Positions 26,948 to 35,192 of a DNA stretch of 64,000 nt are shown one piece after another. The stretch spans positions 167,034 through 231,033 of the forward strand of contig JAOAHZ010000001.1 in NCBI GenBank assembly GCA_026414975.1, written 5' to 3'. Each line of letters begins with the position of its first letter. The stretch's first letter is position 1. Source of the DNA: Bacteroidia bacterium. GTDB lineage: Bacteria > Bacteroidota > Bacteroidia > SpSt-205. The notes beneath the pieces are model-generated. The model saw only the letters and a program-made list of their open reading frames with translations. It was not told the DNA's origin and did no database searches. The position numbers and the translations under genes were made by a program.

Positions 26948-29062
26948 ATGAGCCAACTCCGGGCGGTTTTGGGGTGGGTGCTTCGGTTTTATCCCTTTCA
27001 GCTACCCTTGTATCAGCTGCGGCGGCATTTTATTCTCTCCCTTCTGTGGGTCTTCCTCTGGCTAATCGCCTTGGGTCAAGTAGGGCGAGGTTTTGGTGTC
27101 TCGGAGCTGTTCTACAATCCCGCAACTGGCATTTACCCAGATTTTGGCTCTACACTGGCTTGGGGACTATCGTACGGGATTTATGTCATAGCTTACCACC
27201 TTACCACCTACCTTTTAGACGGCCATCACGCTGGATTCCTATTGCGCGAGAAAAATCCCTTTCTCGTCTATGCTCTCAACAATAGCCTTCTACCACTTGC
27301 TTTTTGGCTGTTTTACCTGCATACCTATACTCAGTATCATCACGAAGACCCGAATTTCGCTGAACAGCTTTTAGGCCATGTCGTCGGTGCTCTGGGTATC
27401 ACGAGTGTCTTACTGATAGGGTTAGGGCGCTTTTCTCGGGATATTTTTCGCTTGGGCAAGCTTGGGCTCCTTTCACCTTATCGCATCTATATGGACATAT
27501 CAAAGACTCGCCTCTCTGCCTCAGAAGAGCATTATTACGTTGTGTTTGGCAAAGGGATTCAAAGCACCGCTGACTTCGTTGCCGTAGATAAGAAAGCTCT
27601 GACGAAACTGCTTCTCAAGCATCACCGAAATGCCTTTATTGTGGAAATCGGCTTAGTGGCTCTCATAAGTGTCTGGGGCTACCTTCAGACCTTATTGGAA
27701 ATCTACATGCCCGCTGCGGCTGCTTTCTTGATATTCTGGGGCATCTTATATATGCTCTTTGGAGCGGTGAGCTTTTGGCTAAGGCAGTGGGGCGGCTGGG
27801 CCCTCGTGACCCTGATAGGGGGGCTGGTATTGCTCATTTATCAGAGTAGCCTGTGGGAGAGCCGTTCGGCTTATGGCCTTCGATATACAGGCTATTCCCC
27901 TCCCCCAAGCCATGATACCGAGAGAGACTCTCTTGCCTTGGTAACCTGCGTGGAGGCCTGGCAACAGAAGCAGCAGGATAAATCACCGCCCTTAGTATGG
28001 GTACAAGTATCAGGCGGAGGCTGGCGTTCGGCTTTTTGGACCTTGACGAATCTCCAGCTTCTGGATAGCCTATCGGGGGGACTTCTGTGGCGGCGATGCT
28101 TTGGGATTTCAGGGGCATCGGGCGGGCTAATAGGAGCGGCTGTTTGGAGAGAACTTGGCCTCTTTTACCCAGAGCGGCACTTAGACTTATCGGAAGCGTA
28201 CTTCCTCACGCAAGATGCCCTGAATCCGGTCATAGCTACGGCGGTAACGGGTTTTTTTGTCCCAGCTCTTCGGTTTCGGGATAGCTTGAGCCAGGAGACA
28301 TACCCTAAGGCTCGGGAATATGCCTTTGAGAGGGCGCTTATACGACACAGCCGGGCTTTTGGGGACAGACGCCTTGGGGATTATACGCAACCAGAACGCG
28401 AGGGACGATGCCCTCTTCTTTTCATCACCCCTGCCCTTATCCCAGCGGGCAAACAGCTCCTCATTAGCAGCCAACCCTGCGGACCTCTGCTGAATCAGGG
28501 CTACATAGAAGAGCTGCGTCGCCTTGTGCCCGACAGCGATCACCTGCGTCTGACCACCGCTCTCCGAATGAACGCTTCTTTCCCTTTTGTACTGCCTCCC
28601 GTTCGTTTGCCGACAGCCCCTGGGTTAGAAGCCGTGGATGCGGGCGCCATTGACAATTTCGGAGAGCTCATAGCCCTTCGATTTCTATGGAATATGCGGG
28701 AAGTAGTCGCTCGGCATGCTTCTAAAGTAGTTCTGATAGAGATACGCGATCTGCCTGAAAGTGCACCTCCATCGGCCGAGTCGGGACGATCGGCCTTAGC
28801 TGACTTTGTGAGACGGTTAGGCGGGCTATACTCCTCCTTTACAGGAGCACGACAAATCTTGACCCGATTTTCTTACCAGATTATGCGAGCCAGCTATCCA
28901 ATCCCGATAGAAAAACATGTTTTAGCCTATCAACCTCGCCATGGACGCTATCCGCCCTTAGGCTTCACGCTGCGCCCCTCGGATCAAGCCGTCATGCTAA
29001 GTACGCTAACCGACAGCATTCATGTAAGGCGACTTAAGCAGATCATAGAAGCCATCAAATAG
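26948..29062 (+). CDS. Membrane-anchored patatin-like lipid hydrolase
   Basis: A 704-aa protein with two halves. Residues 1-310 contain about six or seven hydrophobic segments (for example LLWVFLWLIALGQVG and FLIFWGILYMLFGAVSFWL). Residues 330-704 look like a patatin/cPLA2-type hydrolase: oxyanion-hole glycines in VSGGGWRSAFW, a nucleophile elbow GISGASGGLIG, and the catalytic Asp in VDAGAIDNFGEL. It may cleave acyl esters of membrane lipids on the cytoplasmic face. The substrate is not known. There is no exact TAnnTTTG upstream. Its stop is one base before the next gene's promoter box. Confidence 0.8.
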   Translation: MSQLRAVLGWVLRFYPFQLPLYQLRRHFILSLLWVFLWLIALGQVGRGFGVSELFYNPATGIYPDFGSTLAWGLSYGIYVIAYHLTTYLLDGHHAGFLLREKNPFLVYALNNSLLPLAFWLFYLHTYTQYHHEDPNFAEQLLGHVVGALGITSVLLIGLGRFSRDIFRLGKLGLLSPYRIYMDISKTRLSASEEHYYVVFGKGIQSTADFVAVDKKALTKLLLKHHRNAFIVEIGLVALISVWGYLQTLLEIYMPAAAAFLIFWGILYMLFGAVSFWLRQWGGWALVTLIGGLVLLIYQSSLWESRSAYGLRYTGYSPPPSHDTERDSLALVTCVEAWQQKQQDKSPPLVWVQVSGGGWRSAFWTLTNLQLLDSLSGGLLWRRCFGISGASGGLIGAAVWRELGLFYPERHLDLSEAYFLTQDALNPVIATAVTGFFVPALRFRDSLSQETYPKAREYAFERALIRHSRAFGDRRLGDYTQPEREGRCPLLFITPALIPAGKQLLISSQPCGPLLNQGYIEELRRLVPDSDHLRLTTALRMNASFPFVLPPVRLPTAPGLEAVDAGAIDNFGELIALRFLWNMREVVARHASKVVLIEIRDLPESAPPSAESGRSALADFVRRLGGLYSSFTGARQILTRFSYQIMRASYPIPIEKHVLAYQPRHGRYPPLGFTLRPSDQAVMLSTLTDSIHVRRLKQIIEAIK

Positions 29063-29063
29063 C

Positions 29064-29071
29064 TACCTTTG
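29064..29071 (+). promoter_or_regulatory. TAnnTTTG -7 box of the YHS lipoprotein operon
   Basis: TACCTTTG ends 4 nt before ATG 29076 and begins just after the stop of the patatin-like gene. Confidence 0.75.
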
Positions 29072-29075
29072 TTAC

Positions 29076-29333
29076 ATGCGGCTCTTACTCCTCATCAGTG
29101 GAGGTGCAGCCCTGACCCTTTGCAGTCCAAATCCCCCTTCCGCCCCTGAATCCATGCAAGCAAAAGTCAAGTTAGAAATCCCGGTGGAGCAACTGATCTT
29201 ACCTTACTGTCCTGAATGTGAGATGAGCTTTCATCGTTTTCCTATTGCTGATACGCTGACTTATGACGGAAAACTATATGGTTTTTGCAGCGAAGGTTGC
29301 AAGAAGGCCTTCGCTAAACGGATGGGTATCTAA
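29076..29333 (+). CDS. Small YHS/TRASH-type metal-binding lipoprotein
   Basis: An 85-aa protein. The signal MRLLLLISGGAALTLCS ends in a lipobox-like TLC. The mature part carries a YHS/TRASH-like Cys pattern: YCPECEMSFHRFP, then DGKLYGFCSEGCKKAFAKR. Such domains bind heavy metals, often copper, or act as metallochaperones. Here it would be anchored in the envelope. It overlaps the next lipoprotein gene by about 55 nt. Its metal is unknown. Confidence 0.8.
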   Translation: MRLLLLISGGAALTLCSPNPPSAPESMQAKVKLEIPVEQLILPYCPECEMSFHRFPIADTLTYDGKLYGFCSEGCKKAFAKRMGI

Positions 29334-30195
29334 GGTCTTCCTGAGCCTTATCTGGCTTAGTGGATGCTCTTCTCCCTCTTCAACAGACGCTACGGAGGGC
29401 CAGCCTAAGAGGGATACGACTTATGCTGTACCCTGGGAGTTAGTGGAGGTGTATATGAAAGCAGCTCCTTCCCCTGTACAGGTGGCCTTGTGGCTTCGTC
29501 AGGAGAAAGTTCCTTTCATACGAGGCTCTCTTCATGATCCTACTTTGTCTGGGCGTTACGGGGGCCTTCAAGGGGCAGCTAATCTTGGCATTTATCTGAC
29601 TGACATGGCTTACGCTCATGCCACCCAAAACTATCAAGATGCTTATGAGTATCTCTCTTCCGTCAATCGTCTGGCCGCCCGATATGGATTAGACGATATC
29701 CTATCGGTGGAGCGCATACGAACCTTGGACAACCTCCAAGACCAGCCCGATAGCGTTCAAAAGATTTTGACGCAATACTACAGAGAAGTCCAGGAACGCC
29801 TTGAAGAAACAGGCCAGCAGGCTATGCTACGCCATATGATACTGGGTGGCTGGATAGAGAGCTTGCACATCGCTCTGGTCTTGCTGGAAAATAATCCCTC
29901 CAAGCAGCATTTGGCCCAAATGATAAGCCTACAAAAAAGCCTTCTTCCGCTTATTGTGAAGCTGTACGCCGTGGACTCTACAAGCCACTCTACTTCCAGG
30001 CAAATCCTTGGACATCTTTATGAAATTGAGTCCGCTCTACGAGATATACAGACGGAAGCATCTCCCCCCGTCACCCAGGTCAATAAGGGAGTGATTCAGA
30101 TGCAGTTTAGAGAGGGGCCGAGACTCTCTCCAGAACAGATTAGCACTATCAAGCAGCCCGTTCAGAAACTTCGTCAACATGTCATCCAAGTATGA
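29278..30195 (+). CDS. Lipoprotein of unknown function
   Basis: About 305 aa from ATG 29278, or 310 from ATG 29263; both lie inside the preceding gene. A hydrophobic stretch VFLSLIWLSGC gives a lipobox near residue 30. The mature part is mainly helical (YGGLQGAANLGIYLTDMAY, TGQQAMLRHMILGGWIESLH, ENNPSKQHLAQMISLQKS). There is no catalytic motif and I do not recognise the family. The 56-nt overlap with the YHS gene and the 4-nt overlap with the next gene make a coupled trio. Confidence 0.7.
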   Translation: MVFAAKVARRPSLNGWVSKVFLSLIWLSGCSSPSSTDATEGQPKRDTTYAVPWELVEVYMKAAPSPVQVALWLRQEKVPFIRGSLHDPTLSGRYGGLQGAANLGIYLTDMAYAHATQNYQDAYEYLSSVNRLAARYGLDDILSVERIRTLDNLQDQPDSVQKILTQYYREVQERLEETGQQAMLRHMILGGWIESLHIALVLLENNPSKQHLAQMISLQKSLLPLIVKLYAVDSTSHSTSRQILGHLYEIESALRDIQTEASPPVTQVNKGVIQMQFREGPRLSPEQISTIKQPVQKLRQHVIQV

Positions 30196-30611
30196 AAGCC
30201 ACACTCATAGCTACCCCACTGTTATTCCTGTATGCTCAAGTCCCTTGCAAGCAGCTTATCCCGAGCTGCCGGGAAGCGTACTTAGAAGATTTTAGCTGGG
30301 ACGGCCGATACTGGCGCGCTGAGTTATATGGAGGGGAAACGACGGAGATATACTATACCTTTTTCCCGGGACTGCGTTACCGGCTCATTCCCTGTGGCAG
30401 CTCCTCCACGAAAGCGGCTCCTCACCTTCGCATCTATAACGCCAATCGAACCCTACTTTTAGACACCCGCCAACAGGGGGATAGGCGATATTGGGATTTA
30501 GAACTAAGCAGTACTCAGCTCATGGTGATAGAGCTGTACTATCCCAGCGGAGATGGGTGTGCAGCCCTACTGATAGCCCATCGTATTTCTATGGAGGCGT
30601 CCGCCCGCTGA
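30192..30611 (+). CDS. Secreted protein of unknown function
   Basis: A 139-aa protein with signal peptide MKATLIATPLLFLYAQ. The mature part is rich in beta strands and has paired cysteines (PCKQLIPSCREAYLEDF, YRLIPCGSS, GDGCAALL). I recognise no family. Its ATG overlaps the preceding stop by 4 nt, so it is the third member of the YHS lipoprotein operon. Confidence 0.7.
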   Translation: MKATLIATPLLFLYAQVPCKQLIPSCREAYLEDFSWDGRYWRAELYGGETTEIYYTFFPGLRYRLIPCGSSSTKAAPHLRIYNANRTLLLDTRQQGDRRYWDLELSSTQLMVIELYYPSGDGCAALLIAHRISMEASAR

Positions 30612-30617
30612 TAAGCC

Positions 30618-30625
30618 TACCTTTG
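30618..30625 (+). promoter_or_regulatory. TAnnTTTG -7 box of the solitary nuoM
   Basis: TACCTTTG ends 4 nt before GTG 30630, so nuoM has its own promoter. Confidence 0.75.
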
Positions 30626-30629
30626 TAGA

Positions 30630-32144
30630 GTGATAGTCTGGTGGATTGTAGCTGCTTTCGCTGGAGCCGTTGGCGTGCTTCTGGTGCCTTCTCGCTGGGT
30701 CTGGCGGGGGGCATCCCTGATTATAGGTGTAGTAGGTGCCTGGCTTGCTTACGAATACACTCTTCGCGCTCCGCTGGAAGTCACCCATACCCTAAGCACT
30801 CTTTCATTTCGTCTGCCGTGGTGGGGTACTCCTACAACCGAGGGATGGTCTGCGCGGTATCAGGTGCAGCTCTTCTTTGCGTCAGACGGGACTGCTCTCC
30901 TCTTGGCAGGTGGGGTTACGCTCATTCAGCTTATTTTGAGCTTTTGGACGGGCTGGACCTTCTCGCAACCGCGTTTCCAGATGGCAGCTCTGCTCCTCCT
31001 GCAAGGCTTCACCCTATGGACTATTTTCTCATATGACCTTATCGCCTTTTATGTGGGGTTTGAGGCCGTGCTCTTTCCGATGTACTACCTTATTCTGACG
31101 CTTAGTCCGAGCGGTGAAGCGACTCGGCGCGCCGCAATGGAGTTTCTGCTTTACACTTTGGTAGGTTCGGTCCCTATGTTAGGGGGCATTCTGTATGGAG
31201 CCTCTGAAATAAGCCGAATCCATGGGATTCCCTTCACGACAAACTATTACGATTGGCTCAAATACCCCCTGCCAGACAGCGTTCAGTTGGGTATTTATCT
31301 CAGCTTTGTCTTAGCGTTTTGGGTAAAGTTGGGGCTCTTCCCATTGCATGGGTGGGTGCTCAGTTTATACAGGCAGGCTCCCCTTGCCTTGGTGGTGGTT
31401 TCTTCAGCTCTGCTGACTAAGCTGGGGGGTCTGGCATGGCTGCGTTGGGCCCCAGCCTTTCCTCAGGCGCACTTTACCTTAGGTCCCTACATAGGGGCGC
31501 TTGCTGTAATCTCCCTTTTAGGAGCTGGCCTGGGTGCCTATTTTCAAAAGAGTCTACGCTCTTGGCTTGCTTTGGGTACTATATCTCATCTGAGCATGGT
31601 AGCTGTGGGCATAGCGGCCACATCCCCAGCTGGAGGTAGCGGCGCAGCCTGGATGATGATTAGTCATGCTTTGATTGCTGCCCTCCATCTGCTCGTAGTC
31701 GGCGTCCTTATAGAGCGAGTCGGCAGCGATGACATATCTCAGATGGGTGGCTTGGCTCGGACTATGCCCCAGCTCACTGCCTTGTGGATGCTCACGGCCT
31801 TGGCTTCCATAGGGCTACCTGGACTTATACAGTTTCCAGCCGAACTGCTCATTCTTACAGGCGCATACGCCTCTTACACCTTGCAGCGAAGTGTCTTTGT
31901 AGCAGCTCTTTTAGGGGTTCTTGTCTCTGCGGTGTACACCCTTCCCGTGCTTCGTAAAGTTCTCTTTGGCTCGGATAGGGGGGGGTATAAAGACCTTTCA
32001 CCTGCTGAGATAGTCCCGCTTTGGGTTTTGGGTCTATTGGTCCTTGTGTTAGGCTTTGCCTCTGCTCCCTTTCTCTCGGAGATTCAACGCACCGTAAGCC
32101 CCCTAATGCAAGCTATATTATTTCAGAGCTTAGGGGTACGCTGA
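30630..32144 (+). CDS. nuoM: NADH-quinone oxidoreductase subunit M-like proton pump subunit
   Basis: A 504-aa membrane protein with about 14 hydrophobic segments, of the NuoM/MrpD antiporter-like family. Conserved features are the charged residue in VGFEAVLFPMYYLIL (Glu near 145) and the Lys in FVLAFWVKLGLFPLHGWV (near 235), the proton-path residues of complex I antiporter subunits. The length and motif best fit NuoM. No other nuo gene lies beside it, which is unusual since these genes normally form one cluster. The GTG start is supported by the -7 box 4 nt upstream. A separate, Mrp- or formate-linked role is possible. Confidence 0.88.
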   Translation: MIVWWIVAAFAGAVGVLLVPSRWVWRGASLIIGVVGAWLAYEYTLRAPLEVTHTLSTLSFRLPWWGTPTTEGWSARYQVQLFFASDGTALLLAGGVTLIQLILSFWTGWTFSQPRFQMAALLLLQGFTLWTIFSYDLIAFYVGFEAVLFPMYYLILTLSPSGEATRRAAMEFLLYTLVGSVPMLGGILYGASEISRIHGIPFTTNYYDWLKYPLPDSVQLGIYLSFVLAFWVKLGLFPLHGWVLSLYRQAPLALVVVSSALLTKLGGLAWLRWAPAFPQAHFTLGPYIGALAVISLLGAGLGAYFQKSLRSWLALGTISHLSMVAVGIAATSPAGGSGAAWMMISHALIAALHLLVVGVLIERVGSDDISQMGGLARTMPQLTALWMLTALASIGLPGLIQFPAELLILTGAYASYTLQRSVFVAALLGVLVSAVYTLPVLRKVLFGSDRGGYKDLSPAEIVPLWVLGLLVLVLGFASAPFLSEIQRTVSPLMQAILFQSLGVR

Positions 32145-32304
32145 AGCGTAGCATTTATCTTACCACTCAAATGATTAAGCGTAACATGCAGCGCTCCTCG
32201 CAGGGCAGCCTCCTTGAAGGGGATTCAGACGGGCCTCTACACTGCACTAAAAGCCTAAGGACCTGACAGCTTGTTTTCAGGGTCATCCTATAGACAGCAA
32301 AAGG

Positions 32305-33600
32305 TTAGCTGGGCCGAGCATCGGATGCTTCAAGCTGCACCTGAGGCTCCTGCAAAGCACCTACAGCGTTCCAATCCACGGATACCACTGTGCGCAGCAT
32401 GTCCTCTAAGGTTTCAGCCCGCCGAATAAGGAGAGGTTTACCATGATATATCAGGAGTTCTGCAGGACGGGGGCGAGAGTTATAGTTGGAGCTCATGGTG
32501 TATCCGTATGCACCTGCATTCCGTATACCTAATATGTCGCCTTCTCGGACTTCCACGATGAGGCGGTCCGAGCCGAAAGTGTCTGTTTCGCATAGGTATC
32601 CTACGACCGTATAAATGCGCTTAGGCCCCTCTGGTCGGCTGACATTCACTATCTCATGATAGGCATCATACATCATGGGACGGATAAGGTGATTGAAGCC
32701 CGAGTTGACACCGACGAAGACCGTGGCGGGGGTTGGCTTAACCACATTTACACGCACTAAGAGGACGCCCGCTTCGCTCACTATAAACTTTCCCGGCTCA
32801 AACCATAGTTCTATCGTGCGACCCGATTCAGCTGTAAAAGTATGATAAGCCTCCTCCAAACCCTCCGCCAAGCTCTTTAGGTCTGTGGTTACGTCATCAG
32901 AACGATAGGCTACTTTGAAGCCGCTCCCAAGGTCAATAAATTCTAAATCAGGAAAATCCCGCGCTATATCAAACAAGAGCCGCACACCCTGTAAGAAGAC
33001 TTCTGTATCCAGTATGTCCGACCCCGTATGGATGTGTAGCCCATTCACGCGGAGGTTCCAGAGCTGGATAATGCGCGTTAGGTGCCGCAGCTGCAGGATA
33101 GATATGCCAAACTTAGAGTCAATGTGGCCAGTGGAGATTTTAGCGTGCCCACCAGCGTTGATGTGCGGATTGAGCCGGATACAGCAAGGCACCGTATGGC
33201 CATACATTTCGCCGAAGCGCTCCAACATGGGAATGTTATCTATATTTAGTCTGACCCCCAGCTCTATAGCTCGTTTGATTTCCTCAAATCCTACACCATT
33301 CGGCGTAAAGAGGATATCTTTCGGCTGGTATCCAGCCCGCAGAGCCAACTCCACCTCTTGAATAGATACGGCATCAATACCTACGCCCGTTTGTCGGAGC
33401 AGCTCAAGGATGGCGGGTGTGCTCAAAGCCTTCATAGCGTATAGGATTCGCACGGGAAGCCGACTAAAGGCCGACCTGAGAGCCTGAACCTGCCGAGTGA
33501 TAACGCTGGCATCATACACATACAACGGAGTGCCGTATTGCAGAGCCAAGTGTTCTACATCCACGCCTTGTATCACATAGCGTCCATTCTGTAAAATCAT
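32305..33600 (-). CDS. lysA: Diaminopimelate decarboxylase
   Basis: A 431-aa PLP enzyme making lysine from meso-diaminopimelate. The PLP lysine is in VRILYAMKALSTPAIL near residue 55. The family pattern HTGSD is in LHIHTGSDI, with FIDLGSGFK and the C-terminal GYLCETDTFGSDR and GAYGYTMSSNYNSRPRP. It is the last gene of the thrS-acyl-CoA dehydrogenase-lysA series, but is 100 nt from its neighbour. A TACTTTG-like sequence with a one-base spacer lies 19 nt upstream of the ATG and may be its promoter. Confidence 0.96.
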   Translation of the reverse strand: MILQNGRYVIQGVDVEHLALQYGTPLYVYDASVITRQVQALRSAFSRLPVRILYAMKALSTPAILELLRQTGVGIDAVSIQEVELALRAGYQPKDILFTPNGVGFEEIKRAIELGVRLNIDNIPMLERFGEMYGHTVPCCIRLNPHINAGGHAKISTGHIDSKFGISILQLRHLTRIIQLWNLRVNGLHIHTGSDILDTEVFLQGVRLLFDIARDFPDLEFIDLGSGFKVAYRSDDVTTDLKSLAEGLEEAYHTFTAESGRTIELWFEPGKFIVSEAGVLLVRVNVVKPTPATVFVGVNSGFNHLIRPMMYDAYHEIVNVSRPEGPKRIYTVVGYLCETDTFGSDRLIVEVREGDILGIRNAGAYGYTMSSNYNSRPRPAELLIYHGKPLLIRRAETLEDMLRTVVSVDWNAVGALQEPQVQLEASDARPS

Positions 33601-33700
33601 GGGCTATTGTATTTGGGTGCAAAGTAGAGGGTTTTAGCTTAGAGCCAAGCGCTGAGGTTGCCTTAGGGAGACTGAGAGACGCTGGGTGAGGCGATGAAGG

Positions 33701-35161
33701 TTAGGCCAAAACGCTATACGAACGCTGTGTAGCCGTGAGAGCTCCAATAGCTTGGGCCAGCCGAGTCAAAAGCGGCTCTATGAAGGGTATGGCCTCCTCT
33801 TCTGGAAGAGCCAGCGCCCGTTCTAGCTCCCCTAGTAAGTAAGGGTCGACAGCTCCTATATCCCACAGTTCGGGGAGGCGGGGGAGGAGGGGATAGCGGC
33901 GTAAAACCTCCCACGCATCTAAGAGATGCCGATGGCGCGTACCCTCCCAAATATCGGTAACTATTAACTCCCTTACGAGCCGCTCTGGAGGAAATTCTGT
34001 AAGGGTGCCCAAGCCAGCCCATACCTCTAAGTTCCACTGGGCGGCTTGCAGAGCGACTTTAGCTGTCCAAAACTTGGCTAAGTGAGTGAGAAGCCGGAAG
34101 AAGGCATACCTTTCAGAATAAGGAGGCTTCTCCAGCCAGACCGTTTCCAGCCACTGTTCCGTGAGCCATGCCAGCGCCCCTGCCCAGCGGAGCCGTTCAT
34201 AGTGCTGAGCCAGTTCATGGCGAAAGAGCGGCTGCTCAACAAGAAAGCGCCCAAAGAGACGCCGCTGCATAGCGAAATGGTACGCCTGAGCGAGGGCATG
34301 GAGCCCATGAGCCACGACCCCGATGCTATTAGCCACCCGAGACAGATTAAGCACCTCCAGAATGTAGTAAATCCCCTGCCGAGCTTCCCCGATAAGGTAT
34401 CCTTCGGCATCGTGTAGCTCTACCTCGCCAGTAGGAACGCTTCGGGTACCTATCTTATCCTTGAGGCGCCGAACGAGGTAGTTGCGTCCGAGGGCGTAGA
34501 GGCGTTCACGCGGTACAATAAATAGGGCTATTCCTTTGATGCCAGCTGGGGCACCTTCCGGACGAGCCGCCACGACAGCTAAGTCTGCACCTACATTGCT
34601 GGCAAAATACTTTTCTCCCGTCAGATACCATAGCCCATCCACAGCCCGCGCCTGAGTCCCTACATGAGCGCCTAAGTCAGAACCTCCGCCTCGCTCCGTC
34701 ATCCAAGTAGCACCCTGACCAAAAGGCGGCTCTCTACGCGATAAAAGGCTCAGAAACTCCTCTCGCCGAGCCCCCGTATAGTACTTGTAAATAGGTACCC
34801 ACGCAGAGAAGGTAACCGTATAAGGACAATACAGCCCCGGATCGTAGTAGGAGGTAATAAACCCCAGCAGAAAGCTAAGCCTCCAGTCATGCCGCTCGGT
34901 AACTTCGTACAATATCCCGGCAGAATACCCAGCGCTAAGAAGGTATGTGTAGCTCGGAGGATATAGGATTTCATCTACTCGCTCTCCAGCGGAATTGAAT
35001 TGGCGCAAGTGAGGAGTACCCAAGCGATCAATGGCCACAGAAAGAGAAGCGCCTTCGGCTTCCCACCATGCTTGGTACGCCAAAACCCGCTCTGATAGAG
35101 CTAGCCCAAGCTCCTCGGACAAGAAGGCTCCAGGCCCTCCCAATAATATATCTTCTCTCAT
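33701..35161 (-). CDS. Acyl-CoA dehydrogenase, AidB-like
   Basis: A 486-aa FAD-dependent acyl-CoA dehydrogenase-fold enzyme. Motifs: TWMTERGGGSDLG, EKYFASNVGADLAVVAARP, RLKDKIGTRSVPTGEVEL and a C-terminal IWEGTRHRHLLD. The MTERGGGSDLG form and the overall length point to the AidB subgroup rather than the shorter fatty acid beta-oxidation enzymes. The substrate is unknown. It follows thrS by about 30 nt. TATTTTTTG, a -7-like box with a three-base spacer, ends 5 nt before its ATG. Confidence 0.88.
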   Translation of the reverse strand: MREDILLGGPGAFLSEELGLALSERVLAYQAWWEAEGASLSVAIDRLGTPHLRQFNSAGERVDEILYPPSYTYLLSAGYSAGILYEVTERHDWRLSFLLGFITSYYDPGLYCPYTVTFSAWVPIYKYYTGARREEFLSLLSRREPPFGQGATWMTERGGGSDLGAHVGTQARAVDGLWYLTGEKYFASNVGADLAVVAARPEGAPAGIKGIALFIVPRERLYALGRNYLVRRLKDKIGTRSVPTGEVELHDAEGYLIGEARQGIYYILEVLNLSRVANSIGVVAHGLHALAQAYHFAMQRRLFGRFLVEQPLFRHELAQHYERLRWAGALAWLTEQWLETVWLEKPPYSERYAFFRLLTHLAKFWTAKVALQAAQWNLEVWAGLGTLTEFPPERLVRELIVTDIWEGTRHRHLLDAWEVLRRYPLLPRLPELWDIGAVDPYLLGELERALALPEEEAIPFIEPLLTRLAQAIGALTATQRSYSVLA

Positions 35162-35192
35162 ACGGGCAAAAAATACAGCTTTGCAAGCAATA

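Noticed and set aside
29064-30625. A consistent -33 TTTG element in front of the -7 boxes.
   Set aside because: I checked about 19-21 nt upstream of several boxes, including 26151, 29064, 13024 and 1244, and found no regular TTTG, so I do not annotate -33 elements.
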